64,000 nt of DNA from Rhodopseudomonas palustris (GCF_013415845.1 NZ_CP058907.1:3038001-3102000), one strand, 5' to 3'; numbered from the stretch's first letter, positions 9,098-18,320 are shown. Translations and numbers: made by a program. The notes: generated from the sequence alone by a model not told the origin.

Positions 9098-10096
9098 ATG
9101 ATGCCGCAGTGCCATCGTCGACCGGAGAGATTCTCCATGTTGCGCGACCTGCCTGTTCCGTTCGCTCGCATCGATAACACGTTCGACGATGTGGATGCCA
9201 TGGCCGCGAGCCCGATCGCATGGAATCAGCACTACGAGCAAATTGGCCGAGGTCGCTTCCAAGGCCGGTTGACGCAGTTCGTCTTCGACCAGTTCCAGTT
9301 CGCTCGCGTTTCATATTCATTAGGTGTGCTTCAGCGCGGCTGCGCGCCTGACGACGCATGGGCTTTCGGGTTGCCTCTCTCTGCTCAAGGCTCATTGCAT
9401 GTTCGCCGGAGGCCGGTTGCTCAGGGAGAGTTGATTGCTGCGACATCTCAGGATGATGTCGGTTTCGCGACCACGGGATCCGCCGATATCATCGTTGCGG
9501 TGCTGCCAGCACAAGCGATTGAGCACTGGATGCATGTGCGTCGTGGCGCTGACGACTTCAACGTCCACCTACCGTCGCCGCGCTGGCACGTACCGACCGA
9601 GGAATTGAGCCGTCGTACGCATGCGCTATCGGCTCTGCTCGAGGAACTCGCCACCCACGCCGAGATGGAGCTGCGCGGCGCAGCGCCGCAGCTTCAGGAA
9701 CGCATCTTTCAGATCATACTCGGCATGATCCCGTCGGCCGAAATCATCGAGCCGTTGCACAACCGCGCTCGCATTGCGCGACAACTGCTCGCAATTTTGA
9801 ATGAGAGACTGGACGATCCACCAACGATCACCGACCTCTGCGTAGCAGTCAGTGCGAAAGAGCGCACACTCCATCTGAGCTGTATGGAAGCGTTTGGCTG
9901 GTCACCGATGGCACTGATGACGGATTTGAGACTCAACGCCACTCGCCGTGCCCTGCTGCGGCCTGACGGAGCCACGAGCGTGACCAGCGTTGCGGAAAGA
10001 TACTCCTTTACCCATCTGGGACGGTTTTCGAATATCTACAGACGCAAATTCGGAGAACTGCCATCCGTCACTCTTTTGAGAGCGCGAGCCTGTTGA
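9098..10096 (+). CDS. AraC-family transcriptional regulator
   Basis: The 332-residue product has an N-terminal AraC-binding-like domain (about 20-200, cupin-like strands) and a C-terminal double helix-turn-helix of the AraC/XylS type (about 225-330). The second helix-turn-helix is clear: SVAERYSFTHLGRFSNIYRRKFGELPS. The gene diverges from the DUF2092 gene, and a short inverted repeat (CTCCA-N3-TGGAG, near 9072-9086) just before the start could be an operator. The likely targets are the divergent exported-protein genes. The inducer cannot be predicted. Confidence 0.88.
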   Translation: MMPQCHRRPERFSMLRDLPVPFARIDNTFDDVDAMAASPIAWNQHYEQIGRGRFQGRLTQFVFDQFQFARVSYSLGVLQRGCAPDDAWAFGLPLSAQGSLHVRRRPVAQGELIAATSQDDVGFATTGSADIIVAVLPAQAIEHWMHVRRGADDFNVHLPSPRWHVPTEELSRRTHALSALLEELATHAEMELRGAAPQLQERIFQIILGMIPSAEIIEPLHNRARIARQLLAILNERLDDPPTITDLCVAVSAKERTLHLSCMEAFGWSPMALMTDLRLNATRRALLRPDGATSVTSVAERYSFTHLGRFSNIYRRKFGELPSVTLLRARAC

Positions 10097-10236
10097 TTGC
10101 ATTGCTATTTGCAATCTCAGAAGCGGATTGAATCAAACAATTACATCTTCCGTTCCCCTGACTGAGCACTACCGCCGGGTGTGGTTGCCATCGTCGCCAA
10201 ACCACAGCACCGCAGATACAGAGTACGTCACAGCGA

Positions 10237-10932
10237 CTAGATCGCATGCCCTACAAGCGCGCCGATACCGGCGCTGGCAGCCATCGCGATGGCACCCCAA
10301 AAAGTGACTCGTAGCGTTGGCTTCACAATGCCTGCGCCGCCAATGCGTGCGCTGACGGCACCTAGCAACGCCAGGCAAAATAGAGAACCGCCAGACACGA
10401 TGAGGGCCGTTGAACCCGAAGGTGCAAGCAGCACGATGCCGATCGGCAAAGCTGCGCCGACCGAAAACGTTAGAGCCGACGTCAATGCCGCCTGCACCGG
10501 CCGGGCGACGACATGGGGCGATAGCCCCAATTCATCTCTTGCATGCGCAGCAAATGCGTCCTTCGCCGTCAATTGCTCGGCAACTTTTCGCGCCAAGGCG
10601 AACTCGACGCCGCGATCAACGTAGATTTGTGTCAACTCGTCTAACTCAGACTCGGGTGTTTCAGCGAGCTCCTTGCGCTCTCGGGCCAGATCAGCCTGTT
10701 CGGTATCGGCCTGAGAGCTTACGGACACATATTCCCCGGCGGCCATGGACATGGCTCCGGCGACAAGCCCGGCGACTCCTGCCACCAGGACTTCGCTAGA
10801 GGCGGTAGCGGCTGCGGCAACACCGACAACCAGACTGGCAGTCGAAATAATTCCGTCATTTGCACCCAGCACTGCGGCGCGAAGCCAGCCGATCCGTTCG
10901 ATGAGATGAGATTCACGGTGGATCGGATGCAT
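10237..10932 (-). CDS. VIT1/CCC1-family membrane transporter, copy A
   Basis: The product has 231 residues and belongs to the VIT family of iron/manganese transporters. It has the conserved start (RIGWLRAAVLGANDGIISTASLVVG), a methionine-rich second membrane helix (AGAMSMAAGEYVSVSSQ), a charged metal-binding loop (about 80-135, ERKEL...ELDEL) and three C-terminal helices. It is nearly identical to the protein encoded at 33058-33753. This is the first recognisable member of module A. Iron or manganese sequestration or efflux is the known role of eukaryotic homologues; the bacterial role is inferred. Confidence 0.88.
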   Translation of the reverse strand: MHPIHRESHLIERIGWLRAAVLGANDGIISTASLVVGVAAAATASSEVLVAGVAGLVAGAMSMAAGEYVSVSSQADTEQADLARERKELAETPESELDELTQIYVDRGVEFALARKVAEQLTAKDAFAAHARDELGLSPHVVARPVQAALTSALTFSVGAALPIGIVLLAPSGSTALIVSGGSLFCLALLGAVSARIGGAGIVKPTLRVTFWGAIAMAASAGIGALVGHAI

Positions 10933-11065
10933 AATCGACTCTTCCTAAGGACTAAGATTGCTCGAGATTGACGTCGCACCGTTCCCAATCATAGTCCTCG
11001 AAAGTACCCCGTTCCGGTGCGCTGTGATAGGCCTTATGCGACGACAATCATCTTCCGGTCTGGGA

Positions 11066-11665
11066 TCATCGTCGCTTCGCATCGGTCTTGGCACGGAACG
11101 GAAACATCCGATATAGCACCGACTCTCGGAACATAAATCGATGTAGTAGAGCCGCAGCGGTGTGAACTCCGACCAAGCATAACAATACAATGGCCAGAGC
11201 CTCGTGAACCTCCTCGAGCGAATGTGCGAATGCGCGATTCGTCGATACCAGTGGCGGCAGGGTAAACAAACCGAACACTTCGATCGCGCGCCCCTTTGCC
11301 GCCATCATCAGCAAGCCTGTTATCGGTATTGCAAAGAGCACGAGGTACAGTCCCACGTGCACCACCTTGGCGCCGAGGCGCAGCAGTTGAGGTCCAGGCG
11401 CCGACTGTAGCGGCGGTACCGCCAAGCGCCAAGTCAGCCGGATTGTGGTCAACGCGAATAATATCACGCCGATCGAAGCATGCAGATTGAGGAGCTGTAC
11501 CTTCTCTGGGCCGCGTGGCATTTCCTCCATGACGAGACCGGCCACGAAGGCAATCACGACGATTAGCAGCGTCAGCCAATGGATCGATTGCGTGCAAAGA
11601 TCGTAGCGGTCTTCAGTCGGTGGCGAAGCGATCTCGACCGCGTTCGTGTAAGTCATTGGGTGCAC
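11066..11665 (-). CDS. Cytochrome b561-type membrane protein
   Basis: The 199-residue product has four predicted membrane helices with histidines placed as in the CybB/b561 family: RYDLCTQSIHWLTLLIVV, LNLHASIGVILF, GAKVVHVGLYLVLF and LEEVHEALAIVLLCLVGVHTAAALLHRFM. These would ligate two b haems and move electrons between quinol and a periplasmic acceptor. The related gene set at 33-37 kb lacks this gene, so it is specific to module A. The gene faces the DUF4010 gene divergently. Confidence 0.82.
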   Translation of the reverse strand: MHPMTYTNAVEIASPPTEDRYDLCTQSIHWLTLLIVVIAFVAGLVMEEMPRGPEKVQLLNLHASIGVILFALTTIRLTWRLAVPPLQSAPGPQLLRLGAKVVHVGLYLVLFAIPITGLLMMAAKGRAIEVFGLFTLPPLVSTNRAFAHSLEEVHEALAIVLLCLVGVHTAAALLHRFMFRESVLYRMFPFRAKTDAKRR

Positions 11666-11856
11666 ACCTCGGTTGAAGGTGCTTCATGATCACACGGCGG
11701 CCCTGACCAGTCGCTGACACACCCTCTCTCAGGAACTTATCCTGACCTTTCTTGCCATTCATTCGCAAGCTGTTTCGAGAGGTGTCGCTTCTCGTCTTGC
11801 TTCGATGCCGATAGTCTGCTCGCTATCGCAACCAATTTGCTGGGAGAGCTTCCATC

Positions 11857-13101
11857 ATCGATCCCATTGTTCTCAACCTGGCTGTTGCCCTCGGAGTCGG
11901 TCTGCTGATCGGGACGGAGCGGGAGCGTCGCAAAGGCGTTGGTCCGTTACGCTCGCCAGCTGGAATTCGGACGTTCGCAGTTGCCTCGATTGTTGGTGCG
12001 ATAAGCTTCATCGTCGGCGGCGTCACGCTGTTTGCCATTGTGACCGCTGGTGTCGTGCTTTTGGTTACGGCCGCCTACTGGCGTGTGCACGAGGACGATC
12101 CTGGACTGACAACGGAATTGGCCTTGATTGCAACCGTCCTGCTTGGCGGGCTGTCGATGCAGAAGCCAGAAGTTGCCGGCGGCATTGCTGTGGTACTGAC
12201 CATATTGCTGACAGTGAAATCATGGCTTCATCGATTCGTTCGGACCTTGCTCACCGAAGACGAACTTGAGGATGCCTTGATCTTTGCAGCGGCTTCGCTT
12301 GTCATCCTGCCGCTTGTGCCAGACCGTGCGATGGGACCTTATGGGGCGCTCAATCCGCACGCCATCTGGATCATCGTCGTCCTCATCATGGCGATCAGCG
12401 CCGGAGGCTACCTCGCAGTCCGTCTCCTCGGGGCGCGTTTCGGATTGCCGATCGCAGGGCTGGCATCCGGCTTTATCTCGAGCACGGCCACGATTGGTGC
12501 CATGGGAGCGCTGGCCGCCAAGTCCAGAGAGGCTCTCCCGGCCGCGGTTGCAGGCGCGGTGTTATCGACAATAGCGACGATTGTTCAGATGACGGTCGTT
12601 CTGGCCGCGACCAGCATTGCCACGCTGCAATCCCTTGCCGTCCCGCTACTCTGCGCAGGCCTCGCCGCCACTGCCTACGGCAGCACATTCACGATCCTGG
12701 CATTGCGGCAACGGGTGGCCGGAGCTCCTCAACAAGGCCGCGCATTCAGCATCTCGACTGCATTGGTGTTCGCCTCCATGCTGGCTTGCATCCTGGTCGC
12801 CTCCGCAGCACTTCAGGATATTTTCGGCGAAAAAGGCACCTTCATCGCAGCAGCTCTCGCCGGCTTTGCGGATACGCATTCCGCCGCAATTTCAATTGCC
12901 ACGTTGGTGTCGTCGGGAAGAATCACGCCGGATGGTGCGATCCTTCCGATTTTGGCGGGACTTACGACCAACACGGTGAGCAAGATGATATTCGCGGCTA
13001 TCAGCGGCGGATCGGCATTCGCTATTCGGGTGATCCCGGGACTGATCGTCGTCGCCCTTGCGGCATGGGCAGGCACACTCCTCGGCGTTAACCTGATCTA
13101 A
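11857..13101 (+). CDS. DUF4010/MgtC-like membrane protein, unusual start
   Basis: The coding frame encodes a multi-helix membrane protein with an N-terminal MgtC/SapB-like domain (VALGVGLLIGTERERRKG) and a C-terminal DUF4010 domain. The frame opens after a TAG at 11814 and contains no ATG, GTG or TTG before a GTG at 12040, which would remove 61 conserved residues including the TERERR motif. A good ribosome-binding site (GGGAGAG, 11842-11848) sits just upstream of two ATC codons at 11854 and 11857, exactly where family members start (MDPIV-like). I therefore extend the gene to 11857 (414 residues) and suggest an ATC start or a mutated ATG. Function of the family is unknown; divergent from the b561 gene. 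Confidence 0.75.
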   Translation: MDPIVLNLAVALGVGLLIGTERERRKGVGPLRSPAGIRTFAVASIVGAISFIVGGVTLFAIVTAGVVLLVTAAYWRVHEDDPGLTTELALIATVLLGGLSMQKPEVAGGIAVVLTILLTVKSWLHRFVRTLLTEDELEDALIFAAASLVILPLVPDRAMGPYGALNPHAIWIIVVLIMAISAGGYLAVRLLGARFGLPIAGLASGFISSTATIGAMGALAAKSREALPAAVAGAVLSTIATIVQMTVVLAATSIATLQSLAVPLLCAGLAATAYGSTFTILALRQRVAGAPQQGRAFSISTALVFASMLACILVASAALQDIFGEKGTFIAAALAGFADTHSAAISIATLVSSGRITPDGAILPILAGLTTNTVSKMIFAAISGGSAFAIRVIPGLIVVALAAWAGTLLGVNLI

Positions 13102-13133
13102 GGCGCCCGGCAGCTCTGGCGAGAGTTTCGTGG

Positions 13134-14366
13134 TCACATAATAACGTCGATGACGAGAAGCAGAAGGCTGGATAGCAAGCCTGCGAACGGCACCCACCGC
13201 GGACAGATGAACGCACCTTCCGGCGGATTGTCATGTCTGTGCTTGATCCAGATGAGCGCGAGATTGACGATCGCAAAGATCATCAATGTGAAGCGCGCAG
13301 TCAACGCGGCCAGTCCCGCGAGCGGAACCGCTAGCGCGAGCGCAAGAATGGCGAAAATGCCGATCGCCGTCGCAAGTAACGGCGTATGCGTCAGCGGATT
13401 CAGCCACGTCAGGACCTTCGGCAAATTGCCTTGATCCGCCAAGCCGTAGATCACCCGGGCGATCATGATCATATGCACGATGATGCCGTTGAGAGTTGCC
13501 ACAATAGCGATGGCTCCCATCGTCACCAGTGGCAAACCGGTCAGCCGCTCGAACACGAGTGCCAGCGGTGCCGACGATTCCGCCAGTTCCTTCGGAGGCA
13601 CCGCGGTTACCGCAATCCATACGACCAGCGCGTAGATCAGCGCTGTCAGGCCGAGCGTCAGAAACAGCGCGCGTGGCAGGGTCCGGTTCGGGTCCTTCAT
13701 CTCTTCCGCAACATTGACGAGATGCTCGAAGCCGATAAAGGAAAACACCGCGATAAGTGCGGTTCCGCCAAGGCCTATCCATGCGCTCGCGTCGGCGGCG
13801 GACGGCCAGATTTCCGGCAATCGGGTGACGACGGTTGTCCCCTGCCCGAAGCCAGCGATGATGATCAGCACCAGCCCGCCGATCTCGATCAGTGTCATGA
13901 TTCCGGCAAAGCTGACAGACTGTACCGTGGCGAGACACGCCACTACACCCATGATCAACACCACCCCAGTGATGATCCATGGCGCCTGAAACGGTAAGAA
14001 CACCGCAACGTAACCAGCGCTGCCGACGCTGATCGTGGCGGCAGAAATCGTCGCCGTGGCGACCACGAGAAGCCCGACAAGAAGGCTGAGCCATTCAGAT
14101 CCGAAAGCAGCTTTGACATAGGCCGCCTCACTGGCGCTGACGGGCATCCGTGTTCCCAATTCGGCGAACGATGCTGCACTGAAGCCCATTACAACCGCGG
14201 CACCCATGAACGCCAGCGGGGCATGCATGCCGCTACGCCCAGCGGCAATCCCAACCAAAACGTAGATTCCGGCACCAATGGTGACGCCAAGTCCGTACAA
14301 AACCGCATGCGTTAACGTCAGGGAACGGACCAATCGCGCCTGCGACTCCGCAATTTTCAGGGACAT
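13134..14366 (-). CDS. APC-family amino-acid permease
   Basis: From the ATG at 14366 (MSLKIAESQ) the product has 410 residues and about twelve membrane helices. The first helix has the glycine-rich motif GLGVTIGAGIYVLVG that binds the substrate amine/carboxylate in the amino acid-polyamine-organocation family. Helix 6 carries FSFIGFEHLVNVAEEMKDPNRTLPRA, typical of the YfnA/CAT-like branch. An upstream ATG would add 15 residues with no membrane character. It converges on the DUF4010 gene with 32 bases between stops. The substrate cannot be named. Confidence 0.85.
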   Translation of the reverse strand: MSLKIAESQARLVRSLTLTHAVLYGLGVTIGAGIYVLVGIAAGRSGMHAPLAFMGAAVVMGFSAASFAELGTRMPVSASEAAYVKAAFGSEWLSLLVGLLVVATATISAATISVGSAGYVAVFLPFQAPWIITGVVLIMGVVACLATVQSVSFAGIMTLIEIGGLVLIIIAGFGQGTTVVTRLPEIWPSAADASAWIGLGGTALIAVFSFIGFEHLVNVAEEMKDPNRTLPRALFLTLGLTALIYALVVWIAVTAVPPKELAESSAPLALVFERLTGLPLVTMGAIAIVATLNGIIVHMIMIARVIYGLADQGNLPKVLTWLNPLTHTPLLATAIGIFAILALALAVPLAGLAALTARFTLMIFAIVNLALIWIKHRHDNPPEGAFICPRWVPFAGLLSSLLLLVIDVIM

Positions 14367-14465
14367 GCCAAGGTCTTTCTCGCCACCAATCAGAAGGCAA
14401 CATCGCAACACTAAAGGACACTCGCTGGCTCAGGATTGGATCGGCTGCCGACGAGCAGCTGAAAT

Positions 14466-15743
14466 TCAGCGCATGTCGAACAATTCCTGATGGAAACGCG
14501 ATGTCGGCAGTCCTTGCGCGACCATTGCGAGACGCATCGAATCTCCAAAGCCGCTTGGGCCGCAGAACCAGACATCCGCTCGCTTCCATTCGGGCACCAT
14601 GGCGGCGAGCGTCTCAATTGTAAGGCGGTCATTTTTCGATCCATCGACCAAATGGAAGGCTACTCCGGTTTGTTGAGCCAGTTGCCGGATCGGAGCCATG
14701 AAGCCGTTATCTGGCGTACTGGTCGCATAGAACAGATCGATTGGACCGGTCCGGCTGAATCGGAGGAGTTGCTTCAGCCGAGCGATGAAGGGTGTGATGC
14801 CGACTCCGCCACCGATCCAGATCTGACGGTCGCCGTCGCCCTGAAAATTGAACCTACCATAAGGACCTTCAACCACCACGCCCTGCCCGACATGCAGGCT
14901 GCCCGCCAGCGTCCGCGTGTAGTCGCCTAGGCCTTTGATCGAAAATTTCAGCAGCCCGTCGTCGAGCCACGCGGACGTAATGGTGAAGGGATGCGCTGCC
15001 TCGGCATCGTCGAAATCCACGAAAGCAAACTGTCCGGCCTCATGTCCACGCCAGGCCGTCTCCAGCCTGACGCCTACGTCCAGCACCTGATTTTCATCGT
15101 AGAGCGAAAGTGTCGCAATCTGCCCCGCGGCCTTTCGTGAATAGCCAATCCGTCGAAACAGCGAGATCAGCGCGGCAGTCGTTCCGGTGAGCAATAAAAA
15201 TGCAAGCACTGGACCGAGCGGTTTGGTCCAGTAACTTCGGTCGATCAGGATGAAAGCGTGAAACACCAGAACCAGATAGACGGCGGGCATCAGCCGATGC
15301 GTCATGTAGAAGTACTTGTAAGGAAACCGTTTCCACAGCGCGATCGCCGCTAGTGCGAGCAGAGCATAAAGTGCCCATTCGCCGATTTCAGCGGCCGGAT
15401 GCTTGAGATCACGAAACAGGTTGAAGCCGGTTTCAAGCTCCTGCGCATGCGCTGGCTTCGGCGGGATCGCGAACAGGCCGATTTCGCTGATCAACGACGG
15501 TCCCTTTCGCAGCACCCAATGCATGATCGCGCATCCCAGCACTGAAATGCCGAGCCATTTGTGCAGGCGATAGAATTTGTCGAGACCACCCAGCGGCGTT
15601 TCGAACCAAACCGGCCGGGCTGTCAGAATGACGCCGATCGACATCAGGCCGAGCGCCAGCACGCCGCTGCCGTAAACAAGCGTGGTGCGCGTCGCCCAGA
15701 ACCCCTGGTCGAAAGCACCGGGCGGAAGGCTGAGAAGCCACAA
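14466..15743 (-). CDS. Ferric-reductase-like flavoprotein, copy A (frameshifted start)
   Basis: The open part encodes 425 residues: a ferric-reductase-like membrane domain, then FAD- and NAD-binding domains (GPYGRFNF, IGGGVGITPFIARL, WFCGPSGFGD). Copy B at 33847-35184 is close in sequence and starts with a further 20 residues. In copy A the matching start (MQFKRLTTAFAVAVGG, ATG at 15801) is in another frame. The two frames meet near 15750, where copy A has seven bases (CTAAGGC on the minus strand) against six in copy B (TCGGGC). A one-base insertion has thus separated the first part of helix 1 from the rest; translation from the internal ATG at 15743 is possible but would yield a damaged first helix. 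Confidence 0.8.
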   Translation of the reverse strand: MWLLSLPPGAFDQGFWATRTTLVYGSGVLALGLMSIGVILTARPVWFETPLGGLDKFYRLHKWLGISVLGCAIMHWVLRKGPSLISEIGLFAIPPKPAHAQELETGFNLFRDLKHPAAEIGEWALYALLALAAIALWKRFPYKYFYMTHRLMPAVYLVLVFHAFILIDRSYWTKPLGPVLAFLLLTGTTAALISLFRRIGYSRKAAGQIATLSLYDENQVLDVGVRLETAWRGHEAGQFAFVDFDDAEAAHPFTITSAWLDDGLLKFSIKGLGDYTRTLAGSLHVGQGVVVEGPYGRFNFQGDGDRQIWIGGGVGITPFIARLKQLLRFSRTGPIDLFYATSTPDNGFMAPIRQLAQQTGVAFHLVDGSKNDRLTIETLAAMVPEWKRADVWFCGPSGFGDSMRLAMVAQGLPTSRFHQELFDMR

Positions 15744-15895
15744 GCCTTAGCAGCCCGCCGACTGCCACTGCAAACGCGGTCGTCAATCGTTTAAACTGCA
15801 TCGTTCGCCCTCGATCGGGTTGGTGGAAAGGACGAATAGCGGGCCGCCAGAAAGGAAGCCCACTATTGCGAAGTCGCTAGTGAGAAGTCCTGCTC

Positions 15896-16354
15896 TCAAT
15901 CGGAGCGGCGATCACGCGACCGATGAAACAACGCTTCTCCGAACCTCTGCTTCTGCTGATCGTTGAGGGATGCATAGAGAGGCTGGGACGCATCGGCGAG
16001 CTTCTTCAGATCGTTGCCACGCTCGATCCAGTCGTCGCCATCCTTGCGCATTTGCTCGATCAGATCGGCGCTGCCCGCCTGGTTTGCGCGTGCAATCCGC
16101 CAGGATTGTCGGTGCTCGTCGTGCTTCTTCCAGACGTTGACCAGTTCGGCCTGGACACCCGACCAATTCTTGTCCTGCTCCGGCGTGAGCCTCAGGTCCG
16201 CCTTGAGCTGGGCGGCACGGGCCGCCGCCCGATCGGTGAGCTGGCTCGCGGTCAATTCCACACGGTCGGATCGATCCCGCGCCATTGCGGGCCCAATTGC
16301 CGCCGACCCGATCAACACAGCAGCGGTCGCCAGGGATGTGATGGTTCTTCGCAT
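15896..16354 (-). CDS. Periplasmic LTXXQ (Spy/CpxP-like) protein, copy A
   Basis: The 152-residue product has a signal peptide (MRRTITSLATAAVLIGSAAIGPAMA) and a mature helical part with the LTPEQ motif (LRLTPEQDKNWSGVQ) that defines the LTXXQ family. Members such as CpxP and Spy are periplasmic chaperones or stress sensors. It closely resembles copy B at 35275-35742. It lies between the flavoprotein and the small DUF3309 gene on the same strand, an order repeated in module B, so the three probably form one stress-response unit. Confidence 0.82.
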   Translation of the reverse strand: MRRTITSLATAAVLIGSAAIGPAMARDRSDRVELTASQLTDRAAARAAQLKADLRLTPEQDKNWSGVQAELVNVWKKHDEHRQSWRIARANQAGSADLIEQMRKDGDDWIERGNDLKKLADASQPLYASLNDQQKQRFGEALFHRSRDRRSD

Positions 16355-16389
16355 GGTGCAGTCCTCTTTTGGAGTTCAGTTCGTGCGTT

Positions 16390-16549
16390 CTTATTTTTCC
16401 GAGCAACAGCAAGATCATCAGAATGACGACCACAAGGCCGAGACCGCCGCCGAGTATTCAGTGCCGTAGAAGGGCCCGCCCCCTTCGCCGCTGAATCCCC
16501 CCAGCAGCGCGATGGCGAAGATGATGAGAATGATTAATCCGAGTGACAT
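16390..16549 (-). pseudogene. DUF3309 small membrane protein, copy A, frameshifted
   Basis: An ATG at 16549 opens MSLGLIILIIFAIALLGGF followed by a glycine-rich turn ending FYGTEY; the frame then ends early at 16418 after 43 codons. The expected second hydrophobic segment (GGGLGLVVVILMILLLLGKI) is present in the adjacent frame. Compared with the intact copy at 35832-35996 one base is missing right after the TAC codon of FYGTEY. The family consists of about 50-residue peptides with two membrane segments and no known function. Confidence 0.75.
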
Positions 16550-16903
16550 GACAGACTCCTGTCAGGCATCATTCCGACAAAAGTCGGCAAGCCGGAAAGC
16601 GAGCTATCGATCAGTATTTCGGGAGTGACACGACGCGGCTCGCACGCCGTGCTCGTCGAGACTTAGTCATCGATGGTGTTGAGGATTGACCGCTCAGCAA
16701 GCAAGACCGTCACTTGCGACAATTTGCTTGGAACTCGATAGTTCCATTCTGGAACAACGAAATCACCGGGGGCGGACTTGTTGCGAGAAGGTCTCAAAAC
16801 CAAGCCGCAATTGGCGAGCTCTGCACCAAGTTACGCGAGGCGCTATCCGTCATGACACCAACTTTATCGCTTATTCGAGCGGAAGCACTTCACCGTGGGC
16901 CGC
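16550..16903. other. Intergenic region with palindrome GGAAC-N6-GTTCC
   Basis: No complete gene is visible in these 354 bases. A palindrome TGGAAC-TCGATA-GTTCCA spans 16729-16746, and the equivalent intergenic region of module B has GGAAC-CTCATA-GTTCC at 36176-36191. Around both palindromes the minus strand can be read as a similar short peptide segment (NYRVP and NYEVP, followed by VTVLLAER and VTVLIVER). This is either a relic of a shared short gene or a conserved regulatory site. GGAAC is also the -35 element of EcfG-type sigma factors, but no matching -10 (CGTT at 16-17 bases) was found. Confidence 0.4.
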
Positions 16904-17278
16904 TCAAATGTCGCCCGATATCAGCAACGCTATCGCGTCCGTAATCGAGCGTTCGTCATAAGGCTTGGAAAAGAACCGGCTCCCGGTCGGCAGGCTGCTC
17001 TTTTCGAGAATGGCCTCGCCGGAGGCGACGATCAGTTTAACAGGTGGCCATCGATCGTGGATGTAGTGCGACAGTTTGATGCCGTCCATCGTCCCCGGCA
17101 TCCGCACATCGGTAAATACGATATCAACGTCATTTCGCGCTTCAAGGATACGGATCGCCCCCTCCGCATCGTTCGCCTCCAGAGCTTCGTACCCGGCTGA
17201 CAGCACGAGATCTACAGCTCCCATCCGAATGATCGTGCTGTCTTCGACTATCAAGACAACTGCCTTGCCATTGTTCAT
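16904..17278 (-). CDS. Single-domain response regulator (CheY-like)
   Basis: The 124-residue product is a lone receiver domain. The acidic pocket is formed by Glu12-Asp13 (VEDS), the phospho-acceptor is Asp57 (VFTDVRMPG), Ser87 sits in VASGEA and Lys105 in FFSKPY. There is no output domain, so it acts by protein contact or phosphotransfer. It is 58 bases downstream of a broken histidine kinase gene on the same strand, which was probably its partner. The gene itself is intact. Confidence 0.88.
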   Translation of the reverse strand: MNNGKAVVLIVEDSTIIRMGAVDLVLSAGYEALEANDAEGAIRILEARNDVDIVFTDVRMPGTMDGIKLSHYIHDRWPPVKLIVASGEAILEKSSLPTGSRFFSKPYDERSITDAIALLISGDI

Positions 17279-17336
17279 AAGGGACTCGGTTTGCTAAGCG
17301 GTGCATTAAGTGCGGAGATTCGACGGCGCATAGCTG

Positions 17337-18320
17337 CTAAGTCTGCGAAACGACGTCTTGGCTATCGGAATTCTCCCGATGGCTGATTGTGACGATCGTG
17401 CCGGGATTTGCGTCAACCGACGTAACCGTCCCCATCAGGTTCTTGGCGAGAGCCTCAACAATGCCGGTACCCAGGCCTGCCTTTGGCGTATCCCCGCCGA
17501 AAGGCATGCCGACGCCGTTATCTGAGACCGAAAGAGTCCAGTCGTTGCCGGACGAGTGATAGTCGATTACGATTTGACCTGTAGGTTGATCCGGAAATGC
17601 GCGCTTGAGGGCATTGATCACCAGTTCGGTGACGATAAGGCCGAGACTAACGGATACGCCCGCGCTCACCGTGGTTTCGTCGGCTCTCACCAGAATGGAG
17701 AGGCGGTCCGGATCATCGATCATGGACGCCCCCAGGCTCTGGGAGAGTTGCGAAAAGTTGGTCCGGAGTTCGACGGTTTCTCCACTGGCGGTGGAGAGCA
17801 GCGATTGACATGACCCGATTGTGGGCATTGCGCAGATGACCACGCGCTTCTTCGGACTGACCCAGACGCGCGCTCTGCATCAGCACGCTGGCAATGATCT
17901 GAAGGCTGTTCGCAACCTGGTGCTGCACTTCTTGCAGCAGGATTGCTTTCTCGCGAATGAGATCGTCTTTAAGCCGAGCCGCGGCTCGCTCGTCGGTCAC
18001 ATCGGTAACCGCCATCAGCAGCCGGACGTGATCCTTGTCTCCGTCATCAATCGTTCGAGCGTTGATGACAGGTTCCGAGCTTGCCGATGCGGCCTCTGAA
18101 GGTCGATTTCATAGGCTTCGATCTGAGCGCTTCCCGACGCTGTCGCCTTCAGCAGAGAAGCGAGCTTGGGCATCGCCCACTCACCGTGTCCAATTTCGCT
18201 GAGACATTTGCCGGTCACCGTCGCAGGATCGATCTCGAATGCCCGGCAGAACGACGCGCTTGCTGCGATGACTCGCTGCTCCTCCGAGAGGAACAGCAGC
18301 GGTTCGTGCGATGACACCAC
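17337..18320 (-). pseudogene. PAS/HisKA_2 sensor histidine kinase, multiply frameshifted
   Basis: Three overlapping fragments in different frames together make one kinase. The first (18015-18320) is a PAS-like domain (LFLSEEQRVIAASASFCRAFEIDP). The second (17713-18015) carries VTDVTDERAAARLKDDLIRE and the HisKA_2 box (LQEVQHQVANSLQIIASVL). The third (17337-17843) carries the ATPase domain (VTELVINALKRAF, SVSDNGVGMP, GLGTGIVEALA). The first break lies near 18060-18085, the second near 17775-17800 where the sequence CTCCACCGCCAG suggests a lost repeat unit. The start is also atypical: the conserved upstream segment (EHFEAASTLAVVV) has no ATG. His in QHQVAN replaces the usual HRVAN context. Confidence 0.72.

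Noticed and set aside
16729-16746. EcfG-type promoter at GGAAC palindromes
   Set aside because: No CGTT-like -10 element occurs 16-17 bases downstream on either strand in either module.
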